Source: Mucilaginibacter polytrichastri
Lineage (GTDB): Bacteria > Bacteroidota > Bacteroidia > Sphingobacteriales > Sphingobacteriaceae
Direction of reading: 5' to 3'
Length of the DNA stretch: 64,000 nucleotides
NCBI RefSeq assembly: GCF_001911425.1
Contig: NZ_MPPL01000001.1
Span: forward strand, 3,835,597 to 3,899,596
How positions within the stretch are numbered: the first letter of the stretch is position 1; each line of letters starts with the position of its first letter. A program made the position numbers and the translations under genes. The notes below the pieces were generated by a model. The model ran no database searches, had not been told where the DNA came from, and saw only the letters and a program-made list of their open reading frames with translations. Shown piece by piece: positions 25,770 to 36,990 of the stretch.

Positions 25770-27170
25770 ATGCAGCCATGTACTGTTGAACTATTAAAAA
25801 GTTTTGAGCCCCTTGCCGAAGTACCGGATGATCAATTGCAATGGTTACTGGATATTGGCGAATGCCGTGAAATAAAAACGGGAGAAACCATATATGAAAT
25901 AGGTGATACCTTTCACTCCACTGATTTCCTGCTCGAAGGAAAATTTAGCGTGTCTATACAGCAGGGTAAACAAGCCAATGAAATTGGCATTTTCGAAAGT
26001 GGTGCCATTAGCGGTTACCTGCCTTTCTCGCGCGGAAAAATTTCTACCGTGTATGTTATTTGCGTGCAGGATGCTGTTGTAATGTCGGTATCTATTGAAA
26101 ACATTAAGAAGGCAACCAAGCTATACTTTGAGCTTACCGAGGCACTGGTACACACCATGATTACACGGGTTAGATATGCCACAACACGCCAGCAGCAATA
26201 CGAAAAAATGTTTGCCCTGGGCAAGCTGTCGGCAGGCCTGGCACACGAACTAAATAACCCGGCTGCAGCCATTGGCCGCAACGCAGCATCACTTTCGGAA
26301 TTGCTTCAAAACATCCCGAAAATTTTCAAACAAACAGCCGGCTTGAAGCTCGACCCGGCGCAGATGGAAATTTTTCAGGAAAGGTTGCATGCGATCATTG
26401 ATCGTGAACAGGAAAACGAGCTCAGCATGCTGGAGAAATCGGCGATGGAAGATGAATTGACCGATTGGCTGGAAGAACATGGCATTGATGACTACACCTT
26501 TGCCGAAATACTGGTAGACTACGGCATTAACGTAACCGACCTGGAGTACCTTGCCGTGATACCACCGGAGAATGCCCTGGTGCCTGTATTTAAATGGCTG
26601 AGTTATCACTTAAGTACCAGCAAAATTGTAAAAGAAATTGCAGAAGCCTCAACCCGTATCTCTGAACTGGTTGGCGCTGTAAAAAACTTTAGCCACATGG
26701 ACCGCGGCGGCGATAAGCAATTTATCAGCATCCATAGCGGGCTGGAGAGCACTATAACCCTGCTGAACTACAAGATAAAGAAAGGTAACATTAAAATAGT
26801 CCTTGATTTTGCACACGATTTGCCCCTGGCTAAAGCCCTGGCCGGCGAACTAAACCAGGTTTGGACTAACATTATTGATAATGCCATTGATGCCATGGCC
26901 ATAAACAATAAAGGCACACTAACTATAAACACCAAGCAAGAACGAAACAGCGTGGTGGTTACCATTACAGACAACGGCCCCGGCATACCGGAGGATATCA
27001 GCCCTATGATATTTGATCCCTTTTTTACCACCAAAGAAATTGGCAAAGGAACCGGCCTTGGCCTCGATGTTGTAATGCGCATTATTGAGCAGCACCACGG
27101 CTCTGTTAAATTAAAATCTGTACCGGGGCAAACCTCATTTATTGTTTGTATCCCAATTAACGAAAAGTAA
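25770..27170 (+). CDS. cyclic-nucleotide-binding-domain sensor histidine kinase
   Basis: A soluble 466-residue protein. Residues 1-130 form a cNMP-binding (CAP effector-like) beta-roll: TGETIYEIGDTFHSTDFLLEGKF and IFESGAISGYLPF. Then comes a dimerisation helix with the phosphoacceptor His159 in SAGLAHELNNPAAAIGRN, and a HATPase domain with the N box IIDNAIDAM, DNGPGIPED and GTGLGLDVV. There are no membrane segments, so the signal is intracellular. It lies 21 bp before a receiver/thioredoxin-reductase-like fusion, which is its likely phosphorylation partner. Such pairs are found in several phyla. The ligand of the beta-roll is unknown; the canonical Arg of a cAMP phosphate-binding cassette is not obvious. 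Confidence 0.92.
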   Translation: MQPCTVELLKSFEPLAEVPDDQLQWLLDIGECREIKTGETIYEIGDTFHSTDFLLEGKFSVSIQQGKQANEIGIFESGAISGYLPFSRGKISTVYVICVQDAVVMSVSIENIKKATKLYFELTEALVHTMITRVRYATTRQQQYEKMFALGKLSAGLAHELNNPAAAIGRNAASLSELLQNIPKIFKQTAGLKLDPAQMEIFQERLHAIIDREQENELSMLEKSAMEDELTDWLEEHGIDDYTFAEILVDYGINVTDLEYLAVIPPENALVPVFKWLSYHLSTSKIVKEIAEASTRISELVGAVKNFSHMDRGGDKQFISIHSGLESTITLLNYKIKKGNIKIVLDFAHDLPLAKALAGELNQVWTNIIDNAIDAMAINNKGTLTINTKQERNSVVVTITDNGPGIPEDISPMIFDPFFTTKEIGKGTGLGLDVVMRIIEQHHGSVKLKSVPGQTSFIVCIPINEK

Positions 27171-27191
27171 CATCATCTAAAAACATCCCTC

Positions 27192-28850
27192 ATGAAACAA
27201 CCTATCATATTTTCTATAGATGACGATAATAGCGTATTAAGGGCCATTACCCGCGATTTAAGAGCACATTACCATAAAGAATACCGCATTTTAAGCACTA
27301 CATCTGCCAATGAAGCTTTAGCCAGTTTGGTTGAACTAAAAAACAAAGGCGAGGTAGTGGCCATGTTTATCTCGGACCAGCGCATGCCCGAGATGGAAGG
27401 CGTAGACTTTTTGACCAAAACCATAGAATTTTACCCCGATGCCAAACGCATATTGCTTACCGCCTACTCAGATACAAATGCTGCCATTAAAGCCATTAAT
27501 GAAGTAAGGCTTGATTATTACCTGAGCAAGCCTTGGGACCCGCCACAGGAAAAATTATACCCCGTGGTTGACGATCTGCTAGATGATTGGCAAAGCCACT
27601 ACCGCCCCGATTTTAGCGGCATTAAGGTGCTGGGCTATAACTTTTCGCCAAAAACACATGATGTTAAGGCTTTCCTTACCGGCTACCTGGTGCCCTATTT
27701 ATGGATAGATGTAGACAGCCCCGAGGGTAAACAGCTGTTAGCGATCAACAAAATTGATCTGAAAGATCTGCCTGCCATTATTTATACCGATGGCGTGGTA
27801 AGTACATGCCCGACCATACAAGACATTGCCGAAAAAATTGGGTTGACCTCTAAAGCTAAAAGCGAGGTTTATGACGTAGCCATTATTGGCGCAGGCCCCG
27901 CCGGGCTGGCAGCCTCTGTATACGGCGCATCTGAAGGATTGAAAACCTTACTGATAGAGCGTAAATCGCCAGGTGGGCAAGCGGGTACAAGCTCAAGAAT
28001 TGAAAATTACCTGGGCTTCCCGACAGGGCTAAGCGGCTCTGACCTTACCCGTAGGGCCTTAACGCAGGCATCTAGGTTTGGTACAGAATTTTTAACCCCG
28101 CAATCTGTTAAAGAGATTAATTTTAAGGATGGTTATAAAATGATAACGATGGATGATGACACCACCATTACCACCCGTGCCATTGTAATTACCACCGGGG
28201 TTGATTACCGGAAACTGGATACGCCGGGCATTGCCAGCTTTACAGGCGCAGGCGTCTATTATGGTGCTGCAACCACAGAAGCATCTGCCTGTTGCGATAA
28301 AATGGTTTATGTGGTTGGTGGCGGTAACTCTGCCGGGCAAGGCGCTATGTACCTGTCTAAATTTGCAAAACATGTTTTTTTGGTAATCCGTAAGCCCGAT
28401 TTATCGTCCACCATGTCATCTTATCTCATCGACCAAATTAAACAGGTAGGTAATATTACTATCCGTGGCTGTTCTGAAATTAAGGAAGCCAAGGGTACAG
28501 ACAGGTTGGAAGAATTGGTTATTGAAGATTTAAAAAACGGCACAACAGCAACAGAAGAGGCAGCCGCGCTTTATATATTTATTGGCGCAAAACCTTATAC
28601 CGAATGGCTTTGCGATGCCATTATTACAGATAACCGCGGCTTTGTACAAACTGGCTCTGACTTGCAGCGCAATGAAAGATTTGGTAAAATATGGAAATCA
28701 AAACGCGACCCATATTCGCTGGAAACCAGTTGCCCGGGCATATTTGCCGCAGGCGATGTACGTTCGGGCGCAATGAACCGTGTGGCATCTGCCGTGGGCG
28801 AAGGCTCAATGGCCATTAGCTTTGTGCATAAGTACCTGGCCGAGATTTAA
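27192..28850 (+). CDS. response receiver fused to thioredoxin-reductase-like FAD oxidoreductase
   Basis: A 552-residue protein with three parts. Residues 1-130 are a receiver domain: acidic DDDN near the start, Asp62 in ISDQRMPEMEG as phosphoacceptor, and SKPW. Residues 145-220 look like a thioredoxin/glutaredoxin fold (LVPYLWIDVDSPEGKQLL, LPAIIYTDGVV). Residues 225-552 are a thioredoxin-reductase fold: FAD site AIIGAGPAGLAASVYG, PGGQAGTSSRIENYLGFP, NAD(P) site VVGGGNSAGQGA, and PGIFAAGDVR. The redox CxxC of true thioredoxin reductase is replaced by AATT at the aligned position, so it cannot reduce thioredoxin the usual way. It is coupled to the upstream histidine kinase. Confidence 0.9.
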   Translation: MKQPIIFSIDDDNSVLRAITRDLRAHYHKEYRILSTTSANEALASLVELKNKGEVVAMFISDQRMPEMEGVDFLTKTIEFYPDAKRILLTAYSDTNAAIKAINEVRLDYYLSKPWDPPQEKLYPVVDDLLDDWQSHYRPDFSGIKVLGYNFSPKTHDVKAFLTGYLVPYLWIDVDSPEGKQLLAINKIDLKDLPAIIYTDGVVSTCPTIQDIAEKIGLTSKAKSEVYDVAIIGAGPAGLAASVYGASEGLKTLLIERKSPGGQAGTSSRIENYLGFPTGLSGSDLTRRALTQASRFGTEFLTPQSVKEINFKDGYKMITMDDDTTITTRAIVITTGVDYRKLDTPGIASFTGAGVYYGAATTEASACCDKMVYVVGGGNSAGQGAMYLSKFAKHVFLVIRKPDLSSTMSSYLIDQIKQVGNITIRGCSEIKEAKGTDRLEELVIEDLKNGTTATEEAAALYIFIGAKPYTEWLCDAIITDNRGFVQTGSDLQRNERFGKIWKSKRDPYSLETSCPGIFAAGDVRSGAMNRVASAVGEGSMAISFVHKYLAEI

Positions 28851-28917
28851 TTGACGCATGAAGAAAGCAAGCTAATTATTAAGAAAACAACACAATGTGC
28901 GTCCACCATCTTAATAT

Positions 28918-31149
<2,232 letters not shown>

Positions 31150-31562
31150 AAATGCTTACGTAATTAGTGGAAGCAGCGTTTTTACTGAAGTCGCTTTATC
31201 GACATGTAGTTTCAAAATGTATTTCATCATCGTAAACAACAGAGTACCAACAGGTTTTTAAATACTTAGTTTTTAAAGCCTTATAGCTTGAAGTTGTTAG
31301 TGGTATTTTATTTTTTGCTGACTTATATTTTCTTCCTCCAATACCATCCCATTTGACAGGCTGTAGCCAACAACAGGAAAAACAGAAATATTCCTGGCCA
31401 CCGTTTTAGATTTATTAAACCGCTACGACATGCAGACCGGGCTGCTTAAGATAAATTTGCGTTAAATGAGCTTGAAACAAAAAAGCTTTAATGAGCCGTA
31501 CAGACAAAATATTTGAGCCGTGGAATAAACTATAACGTATTTTGAACTTTGATATTTGTATC
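31150..31562. other. intergenic region between hybrid kinase and aldo/keto reductase
   Basis: A divergent spacer of about 410 bp. No credible gene is seen. It contains a possible -7 box for the rightward genes at 31452-31459. Nothing else stands out. Confidence 0.5.
31452..31459 (+). promoter_or_regulatory. possible -7 box of the aldo/keto reductase gene
   Basis: TAAATTTG matches TAnnTTTG and lies about 100 bp before the ATG at 31563. A matching -33 element is not evident. Confidence 0.35.
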
Positions 31563-32534
31563 ATGAAAAACATCACACAAATTCAATTGGGCCAAAATGG
31601 CCCGTTCGTATCCAAACTTGGTTTAGGTTGTATGCGCATGTCCGCTATATGGGGTGGCTCTACCCCTGACGAAGCAGAAAGTATTGCCACGATCCATGAA
31701 GCGTTGGATAATGGCATTAATTTTTTGAATACCGGCGACTTTTACGGTGCCGGCCATAATGAAATACTGGTGGGCAAAGCTATTAAAGGAAGGCGCGACG
31801 ATGCCTTTATCAGCGTAAAATTCGGTGCTATCTTTCACAATGGCCTGCCAATAGGAATGGATCTGCGGCCTATCGCTATCAAGAATTTTATCAACTATTC
31901 GCTAACCCGCTTGGGTATTGAAACTATTGACCTTTACCAACCCAGCCGAATGGATAACAGCGTACCGGTAGAAGACATTATAGGCACGGTTGCCGATCTG
32001 ATTAAAGAAGGTAAAGTACGCCACATCGGCGTATCAGAAATTACGGCTGACCAGCTCCGTAAAGCAAACGGCATTTACCCAATAAGCGCACTGGAGATCG
32101 GCTATTCGCTAGCCGAGCGCGGGATAGAAAGCGAACTGCTGCCAGCAGCAAAAGAATTAGGTATTAGCATAGTGGCTTTCGCTAATACAGCTGAAAGTTT
32201 ATTGACCGGTGAAATGAAAGCTCCGCTTGCCGAAAACGATTACCGTAACCATTTCTCTCGCTTTCAAGGTGAAAACCTAATTCATAATCTGGAAAAAGTA
32301 GAAGTTTTAAAGCAATTAGCCAACAACAAAGGATATACACCAACACAGGTTGCGATTGCCTGGGTGAAGGAGCAAGGGCATAATATTATGCCTTTAGTAA
32401 GCATGAGTCGCAGGTCGCGCTTGCCGGAAAATATCGCAGCGATGGATATCGTATTTACACCAGAAGAAATGAACACCTTAAACACTACTTTTGCACCAGG
32501 CGCTATACTTGGCGGCACTTACTTACAACGCTAA
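31563..32534 (+). CDS. aldo/keto reductase
   Basis: The ATG at 31563 starts MKNITQIQLGQNGPFVSKLGLGCMRM, the usual beginning; a TTG seven codons upstream is less likely. The 323-residue TIM-barrel enzyme reduces carbonyl compounds with NADPH. Visible catalytic residues are Asp and Tyr in NTGDFYGAGHNE and Lys in ISVKFG. The usual catalytic His is replaced: the segment reads DLYQPSRMDNSVPVED, where many relatives have a His before the Arg. A related subfamily carries YQPxR here, so it may still be active. The gene is directly followed, without a gap, by an AraC regulator. Confidence 0.92.
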   Translation: MKNITQIQLGQNGPFVSKLGLGCMRMSAIWGGSTPDEAESIATIHEALDNGINFLNTGDFYGAGHNEILVGKAIKGRRDDAFISVKFGAIFHNGLPIGMDLRPIAIKNFINYSLTRLGIETIDLYQPSRMDNSVPVEDIIGTVADLIKEGKVRHIGVSEITADQLRKANGIYPISALEIGYSLAERGIESELLPAAKELGISIVAFANTAESLLTGEMKAPLAENDYRNHFSRFQGENLIHNLEKVEVLKQLANNKGYTPTQVAIAWVKEQGHNIMPLVSMSRRSRLPENIAAMDIVFTPEEMNTLNTTFAPGAILGGTYLQR

Positions 32535-33368
32535 ATGACCAGTCCTGCAGAAATTCTCCCCGGCGTCATCTTCTATTCATACCTCTCTACCGAGCGGAAA
32601 GAGAAAGTATGTTTCTGGAACCACCATACCTTGATATTGCAGGTTTCAGGACAGTTAATTATGGAAACCTCCGGACAAAGCATTTCGATGACCGGTGGAG
32701 AAATGCTGCTGATCGGCAAAAATCAGTTGGGTACGCTCACCAAAACACCGCTTCCGGGAGGTAACTACGAAACAATAGTGATATCCCTACAAGAGGACCT
32801 GTTAAGAAAAATTGTGTTAGAAGAAAAGCTTGAAGCGGACCGGAAATATATCGGCCCGCCAAATATTTTAATTCCATCTAACGAATTCCTGCAGGGTTAT
32901 TTTCAATCCATTGTTCCATACGCCCGAAGCTCTGGAGCTGAGATGACGGACGAAATGGGCATCCTGAAGGTAAAAGAAGGAGTTAAATTACTAATGCTTG
33001 CCCTCCCAGGCCTTCGCAACTTTCTATTTGATTTTTCAGAACCTTACAAGATAGACCTGGAAAAGTTTATGCTTAGCAATTATCACTTCAACGTTCCTAT
33101 TGAAAAATTTGCACAGCTAACTGGTCGCAGCCTGGCGGGGTTCAAGCGCGATTTCCAAAAGACATTCGGCTTACCGCCACGTCAGTGGCTACAAAACAAG
33201 CGACTGAACGTAGCAAAATTCCTCATCGAGATTAAGCACCAAAAGCCTTCGGCCATCTATCTTGACTTAGGCTTTGAAAGCTTATCGCACTTCTCGCATT
33301 CCTTCAAGAAAAAATTCGGTAAGGCACCTTCTGAGCTGACGCATATCTATTCCCTCAGCGATCTTTAG
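32535..33368 (+). CDS. AraC-family transcriptional regulator
   Basis: A 277-residue protein. Its N-terminal part is a small cupin-like effector domain (LILQVSGQLIMETSGQS, GEMLLIGKNQLGTL). The C-terminal part has the two helix-turn-helix motifs of AraC proteins: IEKFAQLTGRSLAGFKRDFQ, then GLPPRQWLQNKRLN, then AIYLDLGFESLSHFSHSFKK and FGKAPSEL. The ATG directly abuts the stop of the aldo/keto reductase gene, so they form one transcript and the regulator probably controls it. Confidence 0.92.
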   Translation: MTSPAEILPGVIFYSYLSTERKEKVCFWNHHTLILQVSGQLIMETSGQSISMTGGEMLLIGKNQLGTLTKTPLPGGNYETIVISLQEDLLRKIVLEEKLEADRKYIGPPNILIPSNEFLQGYFQSIVPYARSSGAEMTDEMGILKVKEGVKLLMLALPGLRNFLFDFSEPYKIDLEKFMLSNYHFNVPIEKFAQLTGRSLAGFKRDFQKTFGLPPRQWLQNKRLNVAKFLIEIKHQKPSAIYLDLGFESLSHFSHSFKKKFGKAPSELTHIYSLSDL

Positions 33369-33534
33369 GGTAACAATGAGTTATTTTAAAAATATTCAGC
33401 CGGCAGCGTTTTAAATAATCAATAGTATAAGAAAATTAACATTAAATCATCGATGAAGGTGCTTGATCTCGAGCTACTGCCTTTGTGCAAGGAAAATCAA
33501 ATTCATGCTTCGTTTAAAACTTTATCTAGTAAAA

Positions 33535-33562
33535 AAGGCTTTACGAAAAATCGTAAAGCCTT
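33535..33562 (-). terminator. terminator of tRNA-Ala
   Basis: Perfect 12-bp stem, AAGGCTTTACGA at 33535-33546 and its complement at 33551-33562, with a 4-nt loop. On the minus strand it is followed by a run of T (the A-run at 33531-33536), 12 nt after the end of the tRNA gene. Confidence 0.9.
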
Positions 33563-33573
33563 GATTATTATTG

Positions 33574-33647
<74 letters not shown>

Positions 33648-33714
33648 GTGTTCGGGTGGCAAATATATTATTTTAAGCATTAAAATGAAACTGATAATTC
33701 ATTTATTTTAACGC

Positions 33715-34482
33715 TTACCTTTTAACAAAGTCGGCATAGCTTTTTTTAATATATACCATAATGTCGTAATCGGTCATACTTTGGGTATTTCCTAATCCAA
33801 GCTGACACTTTTCTGTAAATTTCTGTAAAGAATCACCTTTCAACCCGGTTATGGCAGTTATTTTTTGCCTGGAAAACCGCTGACCTGCATAGTTAAACTG
33901 CTCGTCGGCAATAAGTGTCTGTTGTAGTTTAGAGACTTTAGATTTTTTTTGGGTTATCAGGCCGGCAACCTGCAACAAGTTTACACTCAAAATAGTGGTT
34001 GTACTATTGGGTGCTGTTATATTATCGTACGGAATAAATTTGTTGACCCTCGCATTTGAAATAAATATATCCTGCAAACCTTTGTATTTGTGATTAAATA
34101 CAGCTTTAAATTGATCCCTGTTTTTAACAGAATCCAAATTTATATTTCTTGAGGCCCTAACAGATACCTCGTTGAGCATTAATGAAACCGGTTCCAGCAT
34201 AATTTTGACCGTATCGGGCTTGTTTTTGGGCCTGTAACTAAACCTGTAAGGTTTAAACCCCGCATATACAATTTTAATTGTGTCGCCCGCATTAACCCGG
34301 GCTATTTTAAAATAGCCATTATAACCGGTGTATCCTTTATAATTTTGTGCCGTAACTGTAGCGCCTGATACAGGAAGCATGGTACTCCTTTCTATTACCA
34401 GGCCCGTTACAGTTTGCGCATAAAGTTGATGAGATGCAAGCATCAATAACCAAACGCATAACAATCGATAATTAAGATGCAT
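33715..34482 (-). CDS. exported protein with carboxypeptidase-regulatory-like domain
   Basis: A 255-residue protein with a signal peptide (LLCVWLLMLASHQLYAQ). Residues about 23-95 form a carboxypeptidase-regulatory-like beta-sandwich: VTGLVIERSTMLPVSGATV, TGYNGYFKIARV and IKIVYAGFKPYRFSY. The remaining 150 residues form a helical part without a recognised family. Similar short proteins are common in Bacteroidota and are thought to sit in the periplasm or at the outer membrane. No partner gene is obvious nearby. Confidence 0.85.
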   Translation of the reverse strand: MHLNYRLLCVWLLMLASHQLYAQTVTGLVIERSTMLPVSGATVTAQNYKGYTGYNGYFKIARVNAGDTIKIVYAGFKPYRFSYRPKNKPDTVKIMLEPVSLMLNEVSVRASRNINLDSVKNRDQFKAVFNHKYKGLQDIFISNARVNKFIPYDNITAPNSTTTILSVNLLQVAGLITQKKSKVSKLQQTLIADEQFNYAGQRFSRQKITAITGLKGDSLQKFTEKCQLGLGNTQSMTDYDIMVYIKKSYADFVKR

Positions 34483-34579
34483 TTTAAAGGTTGATTAGGG
34501 TGTATTACCAATATCAACAAATTCTCGCTCTCCTGGTAGTTAAAATTTGTTAATATTCGTTTTACAGCCTTTCCGGCAC

Positions 34580-34696
34580 CTAAAAAATATCAGAATGTTC
34601 GGATAGTTCTTTCTCTGGTTTAACAATTACATAAACTATCGCTATTAAGCAGAGCAGTAATACAAACCTTGTTAGTAAATAAATAAAAATTTCCAT
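34580..34696 (-). CDS. candidate small membrane protein, 38 residues
   Basis: A short frame starting MEIFIYLLTRFVLLLCLIAI and ending with the charged tail KPEKELSEHSDIF. It would be one membrane helix with a cytoplasmic or periplasmic hydrophilic tail. No Shine-Dalgarno or promoter box supports it, so it rests on composition only. Confidence 0.4.
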   Translation of the reverse strand: MEIFIYLLTRFVLLLCLIAIVYVIVKPEKELSEHSDIF

Positions 34697-35384
34697 AATT
34701 TTTAATGTTAATCACATTTTAATCTGACATGGAAAGAAAACCCAACAATGATACTGCCTGTTTAAACCAATGGGTACCAGTTTATTAAACTATAACCTAT
34801 CGAAATAAAGAATTCTTTCCTAGCCTAATATATAAGACGATTTACAATCGTTTACATTTTAAACTATTTATATTAAATTTCGATTGCAGGTAAGTTTTCA
34901 AATTGATATACATAACGGTATTGCCCATTATACGCCAGCGTGCTTCTATTACCATTGTTTAAATTTTATTCCTGTGTTTCCGATAATACAAAGCAACAAC
35001 ATCCGGCAGATGATAAAAAGAGAACATTAAAGGTAAACGTTGGATAATTTGCGGGAGATACTGAAAACACAAAAGGCTTAAAAACAGTAAAGCCTCCTGA
35101 TGGGCAGGAGGCCTTTACTAACCAATTATAAACCTAAATTATGAGAAGACATTTTTGTTATCGTTTCCGATGGTGTAAAAGTAACACTAAGTTTCGAAAC
35201 CACAAAATATTTTTAAAAATTATTTTTATTTATTTCGATCAACCGTTACGAATATACAAACGTTTCTTTAATAACGTTATTATATGTTCAATAAATGTTA
35301 TTTATACATCTAAAAATTACATAAAAATTACGCCTATAATTTCAAAAAATAAAATTTCGGCAAATAGTATTTTTATTATTGCAA
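34697..35384. other. long AT-rich intergenic region with a structured element
   Basis: Nearly 700 bp between the leftward small ORF and the MFS transporter. The only clear structure is the hairpin region at 35074-35119. A frame at 35141-35392 (83 codons, MRRHFCYRFRWCK at the start) follows it, but its composition is dominated by Ile, Lys, Phe and Asn from very AT-rich DNA and I do not call it as a gene. Confidence 0.5.
35074..35119. promoter_or_regulatory. hairpin with alternative pairing, leader or ncRNA candidate
   Basis: AGTAAAGCCTCCTG at 35086-35099 pairs with CAGGAGGCCTTTACT at 35105-35119 (14 bp with one bulge). The left arm can also pair with AGGCTT just upstream (from about 35074), giving two exclusive structures. 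There is no T-run on the plus strand; on the minus strand the hairpin is followed by GTTTTTAA, so it could terminate leftward transcription. Confidence 0.55.
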
Positions 35385-36581
35385 ATGCATAATGATACAC
35401 CAACTGCAGCTAATAACGAACTGAGCCCGTTAACATTGTGGGTAATGACAATTACTACCGGTTTGGTGGTTGCAAACATCTATTACAACCAGCCTTTACT
35501 TACCGATATTGCCGATACCTTCCATGTGAGTAACAGCAAAGCCGGCCAGGTATCTATGTTTACGCAAATTGGGTATGCAGCAGGCTTATTGTTCATCGTA
35601 CCGCTTGGCGATATGTTTAAACGCAAAAAACTAATGCTGATTGATTTTGCCTTAGTTGTGATCTCACTTTTAGGGGTTGCCTTAGCCCCTTCACTTCCTT
35701 TATTATATATAGCCAGTTTCTTAGTAGGCCTATCATCTATTATACCGCAATTATTAATCCCCATGGCTGCCCACCTGGCACACCCTAAAGAACGTGGAAA
35801 AAAAATTGGTTTTGTAATGAGTGGCCTATTGATCGGTATTTTACTGTCGCGTACCGTCAGTGGTTTTGTAGGCGCACACTTTGGCTGGCAGGCTATATTT
35901 TATGTTGCAGCTATAATGATGGTTGCTTTATGGGGACTCATTTATTGGTTACTGCCCGAAATTGAGCCATCGTACACTGGCAAATACACTGACCTTATGA
36001 AATCCCTGGGCCACCTCTTTATGGCCGAGCCTAAATTACGCCTGGCTGCTTTCCGTGGGGCCTTGTGCTTTGCAGCATTCAGCGCATTTTGGTCTACCCT
36101 GATATTTTTGCTTAAGCTGCCACAATTTAATAAAGGCAGTGATGTGGCCGGCGCCTTCGGGCTGGTTGGTGCATTTGGCGCTGTGGCAGTTGGCTTAATG
36201 GGGCGCTTAACAGATAGGGTTGATGCTTACAAACTTTCCACCTTTACTATTTTGCTGGTGGTTGTATCATTTATCATCTTTTACTTTTCCAGCCATAGTA
36301 TTATAGGCCTTGTTATCGGGGTTATTATTATGGATATGGGTGTACAGGCTACGCACATCTCTAACCAGGCTATCATTTTTTCATTAACAGAAGAAGCACG
36401 CAATAGGGTTAATACGGTTTACATGGTGTCCTATTTTGTCGGCGGCTCGGCAGGTACATTTCTGGCCAGCCAGCTTTGGGGCCACTACCAATGGAACGGC
36501 GTGTGCGCAATTGGTACAATACTGTCTGTTATCGTACTAATTGTACACCTGGCTAATCACAAAAAGATGCAGGTTAAATAG
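35385..36581 (+). CDS. MFS transporter
   Basis: A 398-residue protein with about twelve hydrophobic segments. It starts at the ATG at 35385 (MHNDTPTAANNE...); a TTG two codons upstream is less likely. The signature of the major facilitator family is seen in GDMFKRKKLMLIDF after helix 2 (the G-D-x-x-x-R-K/R motif) and in GLMGRLTDRVDAYK in the second half. The first helices (GLVVANIYYNQPLLTDI) match the arabinose-efflux/YnfM-like branch of proton-driven exporters. The substrate cannot be told. It stands alone, with a long AT-rich leader. Confidence 0.9.
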   Translation: MHNDTPTAANNELSPLTLWVMTITTGLVVANIYYNQPLLTDIADTFHVSNSKAGQVSMFTQIGYAAGLLFIVPLGDMFKRKKLMLIDFALVVISLLGVALAPSLPLLYIASFLVGLSSIIPQLLIPMAAHLAHPKERGKKIGFVMSGLLIGILLSRTVSGFVGAHFGWQAIFYVAAIMMVALWGLIYWLLPEIEPSYTGKYTDLMKSLGHLFMAEPKLRLAAFRGALCFAAFSAFWSTLIFLLKLPQFNKGSDVAGAFGLVGAFGAVAVGLMGRLTDRVDAYKLSTFTILLVVVSFIIFYFSSHSIIGLVIGVIIMDMGVQATHISNQAIIFSLTEEARNRVNTVYMVSYFVGGSAGTFLASQLWGHYQWNGVCAIGTILSVIVLIVHLANHKKMQVK

Positions 36582-36708
36582 TTTCTGTATAACCCAATTA
36601 GTATTTTTAAAACTCTAATTTAATTTTTTTTGATATTTTTTTCAAAAACAAATGAGCCTCTATGACACTAATCAGACATTTCTGAACCAAAACCAATTTC
36701 AGGCTACG

Positions 36709-36716
36709 TACTTTTG
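36709..36716 (+). promoter_or_regulatory. -7 box of the small-protein pair
   Basis: TACTTTTG matches TAnnTTTG. It lies 58 bp before the ATG at 36774, giving a leader of about 50 nt. The -33 element is weak. Confidence 0.5.
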
Positions 36717-36773
36717 CAACCCAGTATACTTTTTTGGCATTGTATTGGAATAACTCTTATCAAATACAATGAC

Positions 36774-36956
36774 ATGATAGTTATTAAAACCGACAATCAG
36801 GAAAATGTAAAACAGGAATGGGAAAACCCCATGAATCCTGAGAAGCCTTCTGACGAGCGCGACAAAGAACAAGTGGCAAGGCAATACACAGAGGCTAAAC
36901 GCAGAAAAAATAACCTGACCAAAAAAGGTCACATTGATAAAGTAAAAAAGAATTAG
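36774..36956 (+). CDS. small charged protein, 60 residues
   Basis: The ATG at 36774 starts MIVIKTDNQENVKQEWENPM. The protein is strongly charged, rich in Lys, Glu and Asn, has no signal peptide, and ends GHIDKVKKN. It may be disordered or bind nucleic acid; no family is recognised. A longer frame from 36714 would overlap the promoter box and is not supported. The next gene follows after 34 bp, so they are probably co-transcribed. Confidence 0.6.
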   Translation: MIVIKTDNQENVKQEWENPMNPEKPSDERDKEQVARQYTEAKRRKNNLTKKGHIDKVKKN

Positions 36957-36990
36957 TTAATAAATATTTTAACCTGAAAAAATTACAGTT

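Noticed and set aside
35141..35392. 83-codon frame starting MRRHFCYRFRWCK after a hairpin
   Set aside because: Composition is dominated by Ile, Lys, Phe and Asn as expected from random AT-rich DNA, and there is no family or export signal. The leader idea is kept as a finding, not as a gene.
36714..36773. Longer upstream start for the small charged protein
   Set aside because: The extension overlaps the TACTTTTG promoter box and begins with a non-ATG codon; the ATG at 36774 is the better start.
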